Shown: piece after piece, positions 9,207 to 17,730 of the stretch | Numbering within the stretch: position 1 is the first letter of the stretch | Layout of the letters: the number at the start of each line of letters is the position of its first letter | Origin: an uncultured Lachnospiraceae bacterium | GTDB taxonomy: Bacteria; Bacillota; Clostridia; Lachnospirales; Lachnospiraceae | Assembly: GCA_905235745.1 (NCBI GenBank) | Contig: CAJOMN010000002.1 | Location: 62,001 to 126,000, forward strand | Length of the DNA: 64,000 bases | Reading direction: 5' to 3' | Notes under the pieces: generated by a model | Databases searched by the model: none | Seen by the model: only the letters and a program-made list of their open reading frames with translations | Told to the model about the DNA's origin: nothing | Position numbers and translations under genes: made by a program

Positions 9207-10315
9207 TGAATGCAGTCGTTACCGGAGCAAACGGATTTATAGGGAAGAACCTTATTGAGCGTCTTAAACGGATGGAAGGTATCAGCGTATTTCCGTATGA
9301 TATCGACAGTCCGCCCCAAAGCCTTAAGCAGATATCGGAGGACTGTGATATCGTATATCACCTTGCGGGCATTAACAGACCGAAGAATACGGATGAATAT
9401 ATGGACGGAAACTTCGGGTTTACCAATACTTTGCTTGATACGCTGCGAAGTGTGAACAGTAATGCCAGGATCGTCGTATCTTCCTCCGTTCAGGCAGCGC
9501 TTTCCAACCCGTACGGGCAGAGCAAGAAAGCCGGGGAAGAGGCCGTGCGCACGTATTGCGACGATACGGGAACAAGCGCGGTAATATACAGATTCCCGAA
9601 TGTATTCGGAAAGTGGTGCCGCCCGAATTACAATTCGGCGGTAGCGACGTTCTGCCACAATATAGCAAGATCCCTTCCGATAACGGTCAATGATCCCGAG
9701 ACACTTCTTCATCTCGTATATATTGATGATGTGGTCGATGAGCTGCTATTGTGCCTTGACGGCAGGGAGCATGTCAGGGACGGCTACGGCTATGTGCCGT
9801 GTGTATATGATGTAAGGCTCGGGGATATCCCCGATCTTCTGTATTCGTTTGCGGATAGCCGCAAGGATCTGTCTATCCCGAACCTTGCAGACGGTTTTGA
9901 GAAGAAGCTGTACAGTACATATCTGAGCTATCTGCCGGAGGATGATTTTTCATACCCTCTTAACATGCACTGTGACGAGAGGGGATCTTTTACGGAGTTT
10001 ATCAAGACATACGACCGCGGACAGGTCTCGGTCAATATTTCCCATCCCGGCATAGTAAAGGGCAATCACTGGCACAACACGAAGAACGAGAAGTTCCTTG
10101 TGGTAAAGGGAGAGGGGATCATCAGATTCAGAAAGGTCGGAGACGATAAAGTCACGGAATACCATGTTTCGGGCGACAGGCTTGAAGTTGTGGATATCCC
10201 GTGCGGATACACCCATAATATTGAAAATGTCGGAAATGACGATATGGTCACCGTAATGTGGGTCAATGAGATATTTGATCCCGACAGGGGAGATACATAT
10301 CACGAAGAGGTATAG
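9206..10315 (+). CDS. capF: Bifunctional epimerase/reductase of UDP-FucNAc synthesis (CapF/FnlB type)
   Basis: A 369-residue two-domain enzyme. The N-terminal SDR domain has VTGANGFIGKNLIERL and a YGQSK catalytic YxxxK motif. The C-terminal cupin (about the last 120 residues) has a metal-binding HWH in GIVKGNHWHNTKNEKFL. In S. aureus CapF the cupin performs C3 epimerisation and the SDR domain reduces C4, giving UDP-N-acetyl-L-talosamine. The start is taken as GTG 9206, which overlaps the capE stop by 1 nt and has GGGAG 8 nt before it; an in-frame GTG at 9191 is possible. Fusion and order are diagnostic for CapF. Confidence 0.93.
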   Translation: MNAVVTGANGFIGKNLIERLKRMEGISVFPYDIDSPPQSLKQISEDCDIVYHLAGINRPKNTDEYMDGNFGFTNTLLDTLRSVNSNARIVVSSSVQAALSNPYGQSKKAGEEAVRTYCDDTGTSAVIYRFPNVFGKWCRPNYNSAVATFCHNIARSLPITVNDPETLLHLVYIDDVVDELLLCLDGREHVRDGYGYVPCVYDVRLGDIPDLLYSFADSRKDLSIPNLADGFEKKLYSTYLSYLPEDDFSYPLNMHCDERGSFTEFIKTYDRGQVSVNISHPGIVKGNHWHNTKNEKFLVVKGEGIIRFRKVGDDKVTEYHVSGDRLEVVDIPCGYTHNIENVGNDDMVTVMWVNEIFDPDRGDTYHEEV

Positions 10316-10317
10316 CA

Positions 10318-11448
10318 ATGTCGGATAAGTTGAAATTGTGTACGATTGTGGGAACACGCCCGGAGATAATCAGGTTATCCTCGGTCATTAAATGCTGCGA
10401 CAGGTATTTTGACCATATCCTTGTTCATACGGGGCAGAATTACGATTATACGCTGAATGAGATATTCTTTCAGGATCTTGACCTTAGAAGCCCTGATCAT
10501 TACCTTGATTCGGTCGGTGAGAACCTCGGAGAAACAATGGGGAATATAATCGCAAGATCGTACACCCTTTTGGAACAGGAACGCCCCGACGCCCTTCTGG
10601 TGCTTGGAGATACCAATTCGGCGCTTTCCGCGATAAGCGCAAAGAGACTGAAGATCCCGATCTTTCATATGGAGGCGGGAAACCGCTGCTGGGACTGGAA
10701 TGTTTCCGAGATGATCAACAGGAAGATAGTGGATCATATCTCGGATATCAATATGCCGTACACGGAACATTCGCGCCGGTATCTTCTGTCGGAAGGTATT
10801 GACGGCAAAACGGTATTTGTTACAGGCTCGCCGATGAAAGAGGTGATACGGGATCATATCGACAAGATAGAAGCAAGCGATGTGCTCACCCGTCTCGGAC
10901 TTGAAAAGGGTAAATATATCCTTCTGTCCGCTCACCGGGAAGAGAACATAGATATCGAAGATAATTTTATGGAACTGATGAATTCCGTAAATGTCATCGC
11001 GAAGAAGTACCGGATGCCGGTGATCTATTCAACACATCCGAGAAGCGCCAAGTATATAGACAAGAGGAACTTCAAGTTCGATCCTCTTGTTACGAACATG
11101 AAACCGTTTGGATTCTGCGACTACAACAAGCTTCAGAAGAATGCCTACTGCGTGCTTTCCGATTCGGGAACGCTCTCCGAGGAATCGGCCATGCTCGGAT
11201 TTCCGGCTGTACTTATCCGCACGTCGACCGAACGGCCCGAAGTGCTTGATAAGGGAACCATCGTGGTCGGCGGCATCAAAAGCCGTGATGTCTGCCAGGC
11301 AGTTGAACTTGCGACTGCCATGTACGAAAACGGCGAAGAGGGCACGGAGTCGCCGGATTACGCAGATGACAATGTGTCGGTCAAGGTGGTCAAACTGATC
11401 CAGAGCTACACGCATATAGTCAACAAGACCGTTTGGATGAAACCTTAA
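10318..11448 (+). CDS. capG: UDP-HexNAc 2-epimerase (CapG/FnlC type)
   Basis: A 376-residue non-hydrolysing UDP-N-acetylhexosamine 2-epimerase-family protein. It has GTRPEIIRLSSVI at the N-terminus, HTGQNYDYTLNEIFF, and a C-terminal DSGTLSEESAMLGFPAV donor-site segment. The spacing of 2 nt from capF and the complete CapE-CapF-CapG order point to the last step, UDP-L-TalNAc-type sugar to UDP-N-acetyl-L-fucosamine. By sequence alone it could be a WecB-like enzyme, but the context makes CapG much more likely. Confidence 0.92.
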   Translation: MSDKLKLCTIVGTRPEIIRLSSVIKCCDRYFDHILVHTGQNYDYTLNEIFFQDLDLRSPDHYLDSVGENLGETMGNIIARSYTLLEQERPDALLVLGDTNSALSAISAKRLKIPIFHMEAGNRCWDWNVSEMINRKIVDHISDINMPYTEHSRRYLLSEGIDGKTVFVTGSPMKEVIRDHIDKIEASDVLTRLGLEKGKYILLSAHREENIDIEDNFMELMNSVNVIAKKYRMPVIYSTHPRSAKYIDKRNFKFDPLVTNMKPFGFCDYNKLQKNAYCVLSDSGTLSEESAMLGFPAVLIRTSTERPEVLDKGTIVVGGIKSRDVCQAVELATAMYENGEEGTESPDYADDNVSVKVVKLIQSYTHIVNKTVWMKP

Positions 11449-12536
11449 TGAAAGTAATGTGCATGTATCTGCCGCAGTTCCATTCGTTTCCCGAAAATGA
11501 CGAGTGGTGGGGCAGCGGTTATACGGAGTGGGTCGCGGTAAAACGCGCCAGACCGTTATACAAAGGACATATTCAGCCCAGGGTTCCTCTGGGCGGCGAT
11601 TATTATGATCTCGATAAGGACGGGGCATCTACCCTTGCCCGGCAGGCAGAGCTTGCCCGCCAATACGGGGTATACGGTTTTAGTATCTATCAGTATTATT
11701 TTTGCGGCAGGACACTGATGGAAAAGCCGCTTCAAACACTTCTTCGGCATCCCGAGATAGATATCAGATACAATATATGCTGGGCCAATGAAACATGGAC
11801 CAGAACGTGGTACGGGCAGTCGGATCAGGTCCTTATTGCCCAGGAATACGGGGACAGGGATGACTGGAAGGAGTATTTTGACCATATACTGCCGTATTTT
11901 CGCGACAGCAGGTATATCAAGATCGGCAACAGACCGGTCTGGCAGGTCTATAAGACATTTGACATACCGTGTTTTTGTGATATGACCGCCGCTTTCAATG
12001 AGTGGGCAAGAGCGGAAGGGTTTGACGGTATATATGTCGTATCCGGAAAGACGGCGGCAGGATCGGATGACAGGGACGACCTTATCGATGCCTATTATTA
12101 TTTTGAACCGGGCTATACTCTCAAAAATGATCTCGGACTTGTCGGAAAATTGTGTTATAACGGGGGGACATTCGCGAGAAGCCTTAGAAACAGGGTGTTT
12201 GGGAGCAAGGTCGGATATGCACTTGAGAGAAGGGTCGATGCAAAGAGTATAATGAGAGCGATAAGAAACCGGTCATATCCGGACAATGAATTTCCCGGAA
12301 TAATACCCGGCTGGGACAATACCCCGCGAAGGGATTATAAAGGACTGGTGTATACGGGGACGAGCCCCGAACTGTTTGAGGCCACCCTCAGGGCGCTCGG
12401 CGAGAAGGTTTCCGGCCGGGAAGCCGATTTTGTGTATGTCAATGCATGGAATGAATGGGGTGAAGGGGCATACGTGGAGCCCGATGAAGAACTGGGATAT
12501 GCGTATCTTGAGGCTATTAAAAGGGCAGTCGGATGA
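11448..12536 (+). CDS. WbsX-type glycosyltransferase (GH99-like fold)
   Basis: A 362-residue protein with the signature of the WbsX family: YLPQFHSFPENDEWWG, GYTEWVAVKRARP, NICWANETWTRTW, then GRPVW-like and NAWNEWGEGAYVEPD segments. The family is annotated as polysaccharide-linked and resembles glycoside hydrolase family 99. Whether members transfer or cleave sugar is not settled in my knowledge. The ATG at 11448 overlaps the capG stop (TAATG) and is preferred over the in-frame TTG at 11433. It is cytosolic, with no signal peptide, which supports biosynthesis rather than degradation. Confidence 0.85.
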   Translation: MKVMCMYLPQFHSFPENDEWWGSGYTEWVAVKRARPLYKGHIQPRVPLGGDYYDLDKDGASTLARQAELARQYGVYGFSIYQYYFCGRTLMEKPLQTLLRHPEIDIRYNICWANETWTRTWYGQSDQVLIAQEYGDRDDWKEYFDHILPYFRDSRYIKIGNRPVWQVYKTFDIPCFCDMTAAFNEWARAEGFDGIYVVSGKTAAGSDDRDDLIDAYYYFEPGYTLKNDLGLVGKLCYNGGTFARSLRNRVFGSKVGYALERRVDAKSIMRAIRNRSYPDNEFPGIIPGWDNTPRRDYKGLVYTGTSPELFEATLRALGEKVSGREADFVYVNAWNEWGEGAYVEPDEELGYAYLEAIKRAVG

Positions 12537-13498
12537 TCAGCATCATAATGATAGTATACGACGTGGAACGATACGTCGAAGAAAGCATAAAGAGCGTCAT
12601 AGCACAGACCTGTGAAGATATAGAACTGATAATCGTAGCGGATCACGGAGATGACAGATCCGAGGAGATATGTCGCAAATATGCGGATATCGATCCGCGT
12701 ATCAGACTGATCACGGGAGAGGCAAGAGGGATAGCCGACGCAAGGAACCGGGGGCTGGAAGCGGTCCGGGGCGATTATATCGGATTTGTGGACTCTGATG
12801 ATTATATCGAGCCCGATATGTTTGAGACCATGCTCGGTAACCTGCGCCAATATGACGCCGATATAGCGATCTGCGGAAGATTTTACGAATATCGTAACAG
12901 GACGCTTAAGGATGAGGCCCAAGAGCCAAGGGTCATGTCGGCCGAGGAAGCCCTCTCGGTCACGCTCGGCCACACAGGTTTTTTCCTTCACTGCTGGGAT
13001 AAGCTGTTCAAGGCGGAGCTGTTCTCGGGGATCGATTTTCGAACCGATGTGACGGTGGAAGACCGTATTGTAGTTGACAGGCTTTTGTCAAGAGCTGACA
13101 GGATAGTATACGATCCCACCCCGAAATACCATTTCAGGGAGCGCAGCGGCAGCAATTCCAAAAGGAGCGGGATGGTCCGCAAGAACATTCAGGCAAACAT
13201 TCTGATGGAGGAGTTTGTTACCGGAACTTTCCCCGGACTTGCCGACAAATGCGCGGCATTTATGCTGTACGAATATATAACGGCGATACAGAATGAACTT
13301 GTATGCGACAGCCCGGATGGGGACGATATAAGAGAATATGCAGATTATGTGAAACGAACGGCGGGAAGCCGTAATCCGCTGATCGGCAGAGGACTCAGGC
13401 TCAAAGCGTTCATGGCGGTATATGCACGGCCGGTCCTGAAGGTATATACAAAGCGCCGGCAGAACAAGACTGCCGCCCGACTGGAGAGGTTTCCGTGA
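12533..13498 (+). CDS. GT2 glycosyltransferase
   Basis: A 321-residue GT-A enzyme that begins MISIIMIVYDVERYVEES, the first strand and nucleotide-binding loop. The DxD-type motif is FVDSDDYIEPDM, and the catalytic region is VTVEDRIVVDRLLSRA followed by YHFRERSGSNSK. It overlaps the preceding stop by 4 nt (ATGA). It is an inverting transferase by family, working on lipid-linked oligosaccharide at the cytoplasmic face. The sugar is not predictable. Confidence 0.88.
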   Translation: MISIIMIVYDVERYVEESIKSVIAQTCEDIELIIVADHGDDRSEEICRKYADIDPRIRLITGEARGIADARNRGLEAVRGDYIGFVDSDDYIEPDMFETMLGNLRQYDADIAICGRFYEYRNRTLKDEAQEPRVMSAEEALSVTLGHTGFFLHCWDKLFKAELFSGIDFRTDVTVEDRIVVDRLLSRADRIVYDPTPKYHFRERSGSNSKRSGMVRKNIQANILMEEFVTGTFPGLADKCAAFMLYEYITAIQNELVCDSPDGDDIREYADYVKRTAGSRNPLIGRGLRLKAFMAVYARPVLKVYTKRRQNKTAARLERFP

Positions 13499-15132
13499 TG
13501 GTTAAGGATTCTATGTTCAGGAATAAAAGAATACTGATGATATGCCGCGAGACTTATTCGAAACCCCTGTGGTTTCTTGCCGAAAAGCTCAAAGAGGACA
13601 ATGAAGTTGCGGCATTTTTTATCATGTCGAGCGAGTGCAGCTACAGCAAGACCTACTATAATGAGCATACGTATTATGAGTTCAAAAAGCTCGAGCCCGA
13701 TATAAAGGTTTATGATGTCAGGGATATATGCGAACAGTTCATAAACGGAATGAATGAGAGCGATAAGCCTTACGATATGGATTATCTCGGGATGATCGAC
13801 AGACAGTACAGCCACTACAAGAATCTCAACATGCAGCTTATGAGTTCGCAGATGAATACGAGGCATTATCACTGGCGGATGTATTGGAAGGTCACGAGCT
13901 ACGCGGAAAATCTGTACTGGCTGGAGCTCAATTACAGGAAGATAATCGGTCTCATAGAAGAATTCAGACCCGATGTAATATTTGACACGGATAATGCCGA
14001 GCTTCAGAGGACCATACTGTGCGAGGTATGCTACAGGAAAAAGATCCCGTACATGACGATAGAGTATTCCAAGCTCGGATATTACAAATACCCGAGTTTT
14101 CAGAACGCATTCGGGATCGATCCGTATTTTGAAAACCTGTTCAATGAGATAAAAGAGCTTCCCGAGAGTGAAATACGGGACAGTATAGAGTATGTGGAGG
14201 ATTACCGCAGGGAAAACTCGATAATGAACAAAGAGTTTGCGGGATCTGTCACATCCAAGTATGAGAAGGATTCTCTTATATGGATAGCCCGGGTAATGCA
14301 CGGGAAGCTTGAGTATTTCTATGACATGGATATCAGGAAGCATAACCTGCGCCTGAAGAAAAAGAGCCTGATGCTCTATGCGCCGTCCATGCCGTACATA
14401 CGCTATTATCTCGAAGAGGAATTGAAGAAACGGTATCTGTACGGTAAAAACAAGTATTTTGAGGATCCGGTTCCGGGAGAGGATTATGTGTATATGCCGC
14501 TCCACCTTATCCCGGAGTCGTCGGTATTTGTCAAAGCATCATACTATGTTGACGAGCTCAACCTTATCGAACAGGTGTCAAAAGCCCTTCCCATCGGATG
14601 GAAGCTGTATGTCAAGGAACATCAGGCCATGCTCGGTGAGAGAGGATTTGATTTCTACAAAAAGGTTAAAGAGATACATAATGTGCGGCTGGTACAGATC
14701 AATTATTACAAGGATCCGAAGCCGTGGATCGTTAATGCGAAGGGTGTAGTTACGATAACCGGAACAGCGGCATACGAGGCCGCACTTCTCGGGAAACGGT
14801 CGATCATATTCGGAGATGTCCCGTTTGCCCTAATTGACGGTATTACGCGGATAAAATCATTTGATGAACTTCATGATGCTATAATGTCGTTCGGTCCCGT
14901 TGATTCGCTCCATTCTGCCGCATGTTACGTTGAAGCCGTAAAGCGGGCCGGATCGGAGGTTAAGATATTTGAACTGATGGATGATGCCGATGCGATATTT
15001 GCCGGCAAGAAGGAGCGTACACAGGAGTTCGACGATATGCTGAACGAACTTATCGTATTCTACGAGAAGGGATATCAGAGATATCTTGAGGCCCTTGAAG
15101 AGGGATATTTTATTTCCGACCTGAAGTTATAG
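13498..15132 (+). CDS. Capsule-synthesis (KpsC/KpsS-like) GT-B protein
   Basis: A 544-residue soluble protein that I place, with reservation, near the capsule-synthesis family (KpsC/KpsS). Supporting segments are ILMICRETYSKPLWF at the N-terminus, and GWKLYVKEHQAMLGERGF followed by ITGTAAYEAALLGKRSIIFG near the C-terminus, where KpsS-type Kdo transferases have VKEHP and a TGT.G.E motif. KpsC/S use CMP-Kdo. Here the next gene is a nonulosonic-acid synthase, so transfer of a CMP-activated nonulosonate is an attractive but unproven role. The ATG at 13498 has GGAGAGG 8 nt upstream; GTG 13495 is an alternative. A short 74-nt gap follows. Confidence 0.6.
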   Translation: MVKDSMFRNKRILMICRETYSKPLWFLAEKLKEDNEVAAFFIMSSECSYSKTYYNEHTYYEFKKLEPDIKVYDVRDICEQFINGMNESDKPYDMDYLGMIDRQYSHYKNLNMQLMSSQMNTRHYHWRMYWKVTSYAENLYWLELNYRKIIGLIEEFRPDVIFDTDNAELQRTILCEVCYRKKIPYMTIEYSKLGYYKYPSFQNAFGIDPYFENLFNEIKELPESEIRDSIEYVEDYRRENSIMNKEFAGSVTSKYEKDSLIWIARVMHGKLEYFYDMDIRKHNLRLKKKSLMLYAPSMPYIRYYLEEELKKRYLYGKNKYFEDPVPGEDYVYMPLHLIPESSVFVKASYYVDELNLIEQVSKALPIGWKLYVKEHQAMLGERGFDFYKKVKEIHNVRLVQINYYKDPKPWIVNAKGVVTITGTAAYEAALLGKRSIIFGDVPFALIDGITRIKSFDELHDAIMSFGPVDSLHSAACYVEAVKRAGSEVKIFELMDDADAIFAGKKERTQEFDDMLNELIVFYEKGYQRYLEALEEGYFISDLKL

Positions 15133-15206
15133 ATGTATTTGCTCGGTTAATAAATAAGAGCGTGGGTTTCCGCGCGCAATATAATAAGACTTATGGGGAA
15201 AATCAT

Positions 15207-16283
15207 ATGGAAAGTACAATAATGAACAACCTCTCCGAGGGCAGATTTGTTCTTATCGCCGAGATCGGAGTCAATTATTATGATATAGCCGGGGTCAGAG
15301 GCATTTCGAACATAGAAGCCGCAAAGCTTATGGTACAGGAAGCCGCCCGGGCCGGCATTCACGCTGTCAAGTTCCAGACATATAAGGCCGAAACGCTTGC
15401 CGCGAAGGACTCGCCGTATTACTGGGACATAACCGAGGAGCCTACAAGATCACAGTATGAGCTGTTCCGCAAGTTTGACAGCTTCGGATATGACGAGTAC
15501 CGCGAACTGAAAGACTATTCCGATGAGCTCGGTATCGAGTTCCTGTCCACGGCGTTTGACTTTGAATCGGCTGACTACCTTGATGAACTGATGAACGTAT
15601 ATAAGATATCTTCGTCGGATCTGTCAAACATTCCGTTTATCGAGTATCAGGCCAAAAAGAACAAGCCGATACTCCTGTCGGTGGGTGCATCGAACGAGGA
15701 TGAAATAGAGCGTGCGCTTGATGCCATAAGGAGAAATACGGATGCTCCGGTGACTTTGCTGCACTGCGTTCTCGAGTATCCGACTCCCCTTGAGGATGCC
15801 AATCTGTTAAAGATTGCGACGCTGAAGCAGAGGTTCCCCGATGTGTATATCGGATACAGTGACCACACCAAGCCGACAGACGACTGTGATGTTATAAAGT
15901 GCGCATATAATCTCGGGGCGCAGCTCGTAGAGAAGCATTATACTCTTGATAAGACGCTTAAGGGCAATGATCATTACCATGCCATGGATCCGGAAGATGC
16001 CGCAAGAATACTTGCTGCAATAGACAGGATGGATATGATACGCGGAAGAGGGGAATTAAAGTGCCTCAAAACCGAAGGTGCGGCAAGGAGTAATGCCAGA
16101 AGATCGATAGTATCCGCCGGGCATATATCCGCCGGAGAGCTCATTACCGAAAGCATGCTTACGTTTAAGCGTCCCGGAACGGGAATCTCCCCGGATAAGA
16201 TTGACAGGGTCATCGGAAGCAGGGCGGCATTTGACATAGAAGACGACACCATCATACAGGAGAATATGCTCATATATGACTGA
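15207..16283 (+). CDS. neuB: Nonulosonic-acid synthase (NeuB/SpsE family)
   Basis: A 358-residue enzyme that condenses phosphoenolpyruvate with an N-acetylhexosamine to a nine-carbon 2-keto-3-deoxy sugar acid. The TIM-barrel part has LIAEIGVNYYDIAG, HAVKFQTYKAETLA, YKISSSDLSNIPF, LLSVGASNEDEI and GYSDHT. The C-terminal SAF domain starts near NARRSIVSAGHISAGELI. The EIGVNYYD and GNDHYHAMDPED segments differ from classic NeuB (EIGINHNG), so the substrate may not be ManNAc. The start at 15207 has GGGGAA 6-8 nt upstream; the earlier in-frame GTG lacks a site. Whether the product is Neu5Ac-, Leg-, Pse- or another type is open. Confidence 0.9.
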   Translation: MESTIMNNLSEGRFVLIAEIGVNYYDIAGVRGISNIEAAKLMVQEAARAGIHAVKFQTYKAETLAAKDSPYYWDITEEPTRSQYELFRKFDSFGYDEYRELKDYSDELGIEFLSTAFDFESADYLDELMNVYKISSSDLSNIPFIEYQAKKNKPILLSVGASNEDEIERALDAIRRNTDAPVTLLHCVLEYPTPLEDANLLKIATLKQRFPDVYIGYSDHTKPTDDCDVIKCAYNLGAQLVEKHYTLDKTLKGNDHYHAMDPEDAARILAAIDRMDMIRGRGELKCLKTEGAARSNARRSIVSAGHISAGELITESMLTFKRPGTGISPDKIDRVIGSRAAFDIEDDTIIQENMLIYD

Positions 16284-17730
16284 TGATAAGGAAAAAAGCA
16301 GTAAGGTCATAAAATCAAGTATATGGTATACCGTCGCCAATGTGTCGATAAGAGCGGTCGCGATAGTAACTACCCCGATATATACCGGGATGCTCACTAC
16401 CGCGGACTACGGAAAAGCCAATACATTCAATTCGTGGATAGATGTGTTCAATGTATTTGCGTGCCTGTGCGTCGTATATTCGATAGGCCGCGCGAAGCTC
16501 GATTATTCCGACAGGTTTGATGAATACATGTCCGCTCTTCAGGGTCTGTCGAGCTCATTTGGACTGATACTTCTGGTACTGGCATTTATATTCCGCGAGT
16601 CGCTTGCGGGGTGGATCCACTACGAGGTTCCTCTTGCGGTGGGTCTTTTTGCGTATCTGTGCGTATCTCCTTCCGTGGAATATATGATGCAGAAATGCCG
16701 GTATGAGTACAGGTACAAGGAAAACATCCTCATTTCCGTTATTACATGCGTGGGGCAGGTGGCACTGTCTATCCTGCTGATGCTGCTGTTTAACGACAGC
16801 AGGTACATCGGAAAGATACTGGGCGTGATGCTCCCGACGGCGATAATGGGCATCATATTCTATGTCCGCTTCATTGTAAAAGGCAGGGTGTTCTACAACA
16901 GGGAGTACTGGGTATATGCTCTTAAGATAGGTCTCCCGATGATACCGCACGCCCTTGCCCTTATCCTTCTTGCCCAGATGGACAGGATCATGATAAAGGG
17001 AATATGCGGAGACGGTGAAGCGGGATTGTATATATTCGGATATTCGTTTGCAACGCTTCTCATGATATTTACCAATGCGATAGGGCAGGCATATCTCCCG
17101 TGGTTTAACGAGACGCTGTATGACGGAAAGGCCGATAAGATCAGGCAGGTTCAAAAGAAGCTCGTACTGCTCGGGTGTTTTCTTTCGCTTATTTTCATTG
17201 CTGCTGCTCCCGAGGCGCTGATGCTGCTGTCGATATCAAACAACTCGTACTGGATCGCCAAGTATGTCGTACCTCCCATCGTGCTGGGAACGCTTGCCCA
17301 GTATTTCTATACGAACTATGTAAATGTTGAGATATTCTGCAAGAAGACTTCGATAATAGCCGCGGGCTCATGTTTCGCCGCCCTGGTCAACTATGTGCTG
17401 AACCACACGTTTATCCCCAGGTTCGGATATATTGCCGCGGCATACACGACCCTTGCAAGCTACGTTGTTCTCATGGTCATGCATTATATAATGGTAAGGT
17501 TTGTGCTGCGTCGGAAGGTATATGATGATATGTATATGTTTACGGCGATGCTAATAATGATCGTTGTGGGGATCGCCTATATTTTCCTGTACGGTGATTC
17601 GGCGGTTATGATCATAATGCGGTATGCTCTGACCATAGCGATCGCCGCCGCTTTTGCAATCGTACACAGACGTGATATAATTACGCTGATTCATTATGTG
17701 AAAATGCGGTTTTCGGGTAAAAATCAATGA
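16276..17730 (+). CDS. Oligosaccharide flippase, Wzx/MVF-type (copy 2)
   Basis: A 484-residue protein with about 14 membrane helices. The N-terminus SSIWYTVANVSIRAV followed by TTPIYTGMLTTADYGKAN is typical of the polysaccharide transporter family. It lies inside the nonulosonate module, overlapping the synthase gene by 8 nt and the cytidylyltransferase gene by 4 nt. It may therefore flip the repeat unit that contains the acidic sugar. It is distinct in sequence from the flippases at 3642 and 25351. Confidence 0.92.
   Translation: MTDDKEKSSKVIKSSIWYTVANVSIRAVAIVTTPIYTGMLTTADYGKANTFNSWIDVFNVFACLCVVYSIGRAKLDYSDRFDEYMSALQGLSSSFGLILLVLAFIFRESLAGWIHYEVPLAVGLFAYLCVSPSVEYMMQKCRYEYRYKENILISVITCVGQVALSILLMLLFNDSRYIGKILGVMLPTAIMGIIFYVRFIVKGRVFYNREYWVYALKIGLPMIPHALALILLAQMDRIMIKGICGDGEAGLYIFGYSFATLLMIFTNAIGQAYLPWFNETLYDGKADKIRQVQKKLVLLGCFLSLIFIAAAPEALMLLSISNNSYWIAKYVVPPIVLGTLAQYFYTNYVNVEIFCKKTSIIAAGSCFAALVNYVLNHTFIPRFGYIAAAYTTLASYVVLMVMHYIMVRFVLRRKVYDDMYMFTAMLIMIVVGIAYIFLYGDSAVMIIMRYALTIAIAAAFAIVHRRDIITLIHYVKMRFSGKNQ

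Noticed and set aside
13345-14505. Minus-strand open frame of 386 codons
   Set aside because: It is a codon-bias shadow of the KpsC/S-like gene and the end of the GT2 before it. There is no start signal or domain.
15180-15185. TATAAT before the nonulosonate synthase as a promoter
   Set aside because: No acceptable -35 element lies 15-19 nt upstream, and the 74-nt gap otherwise looks like an operon junction.
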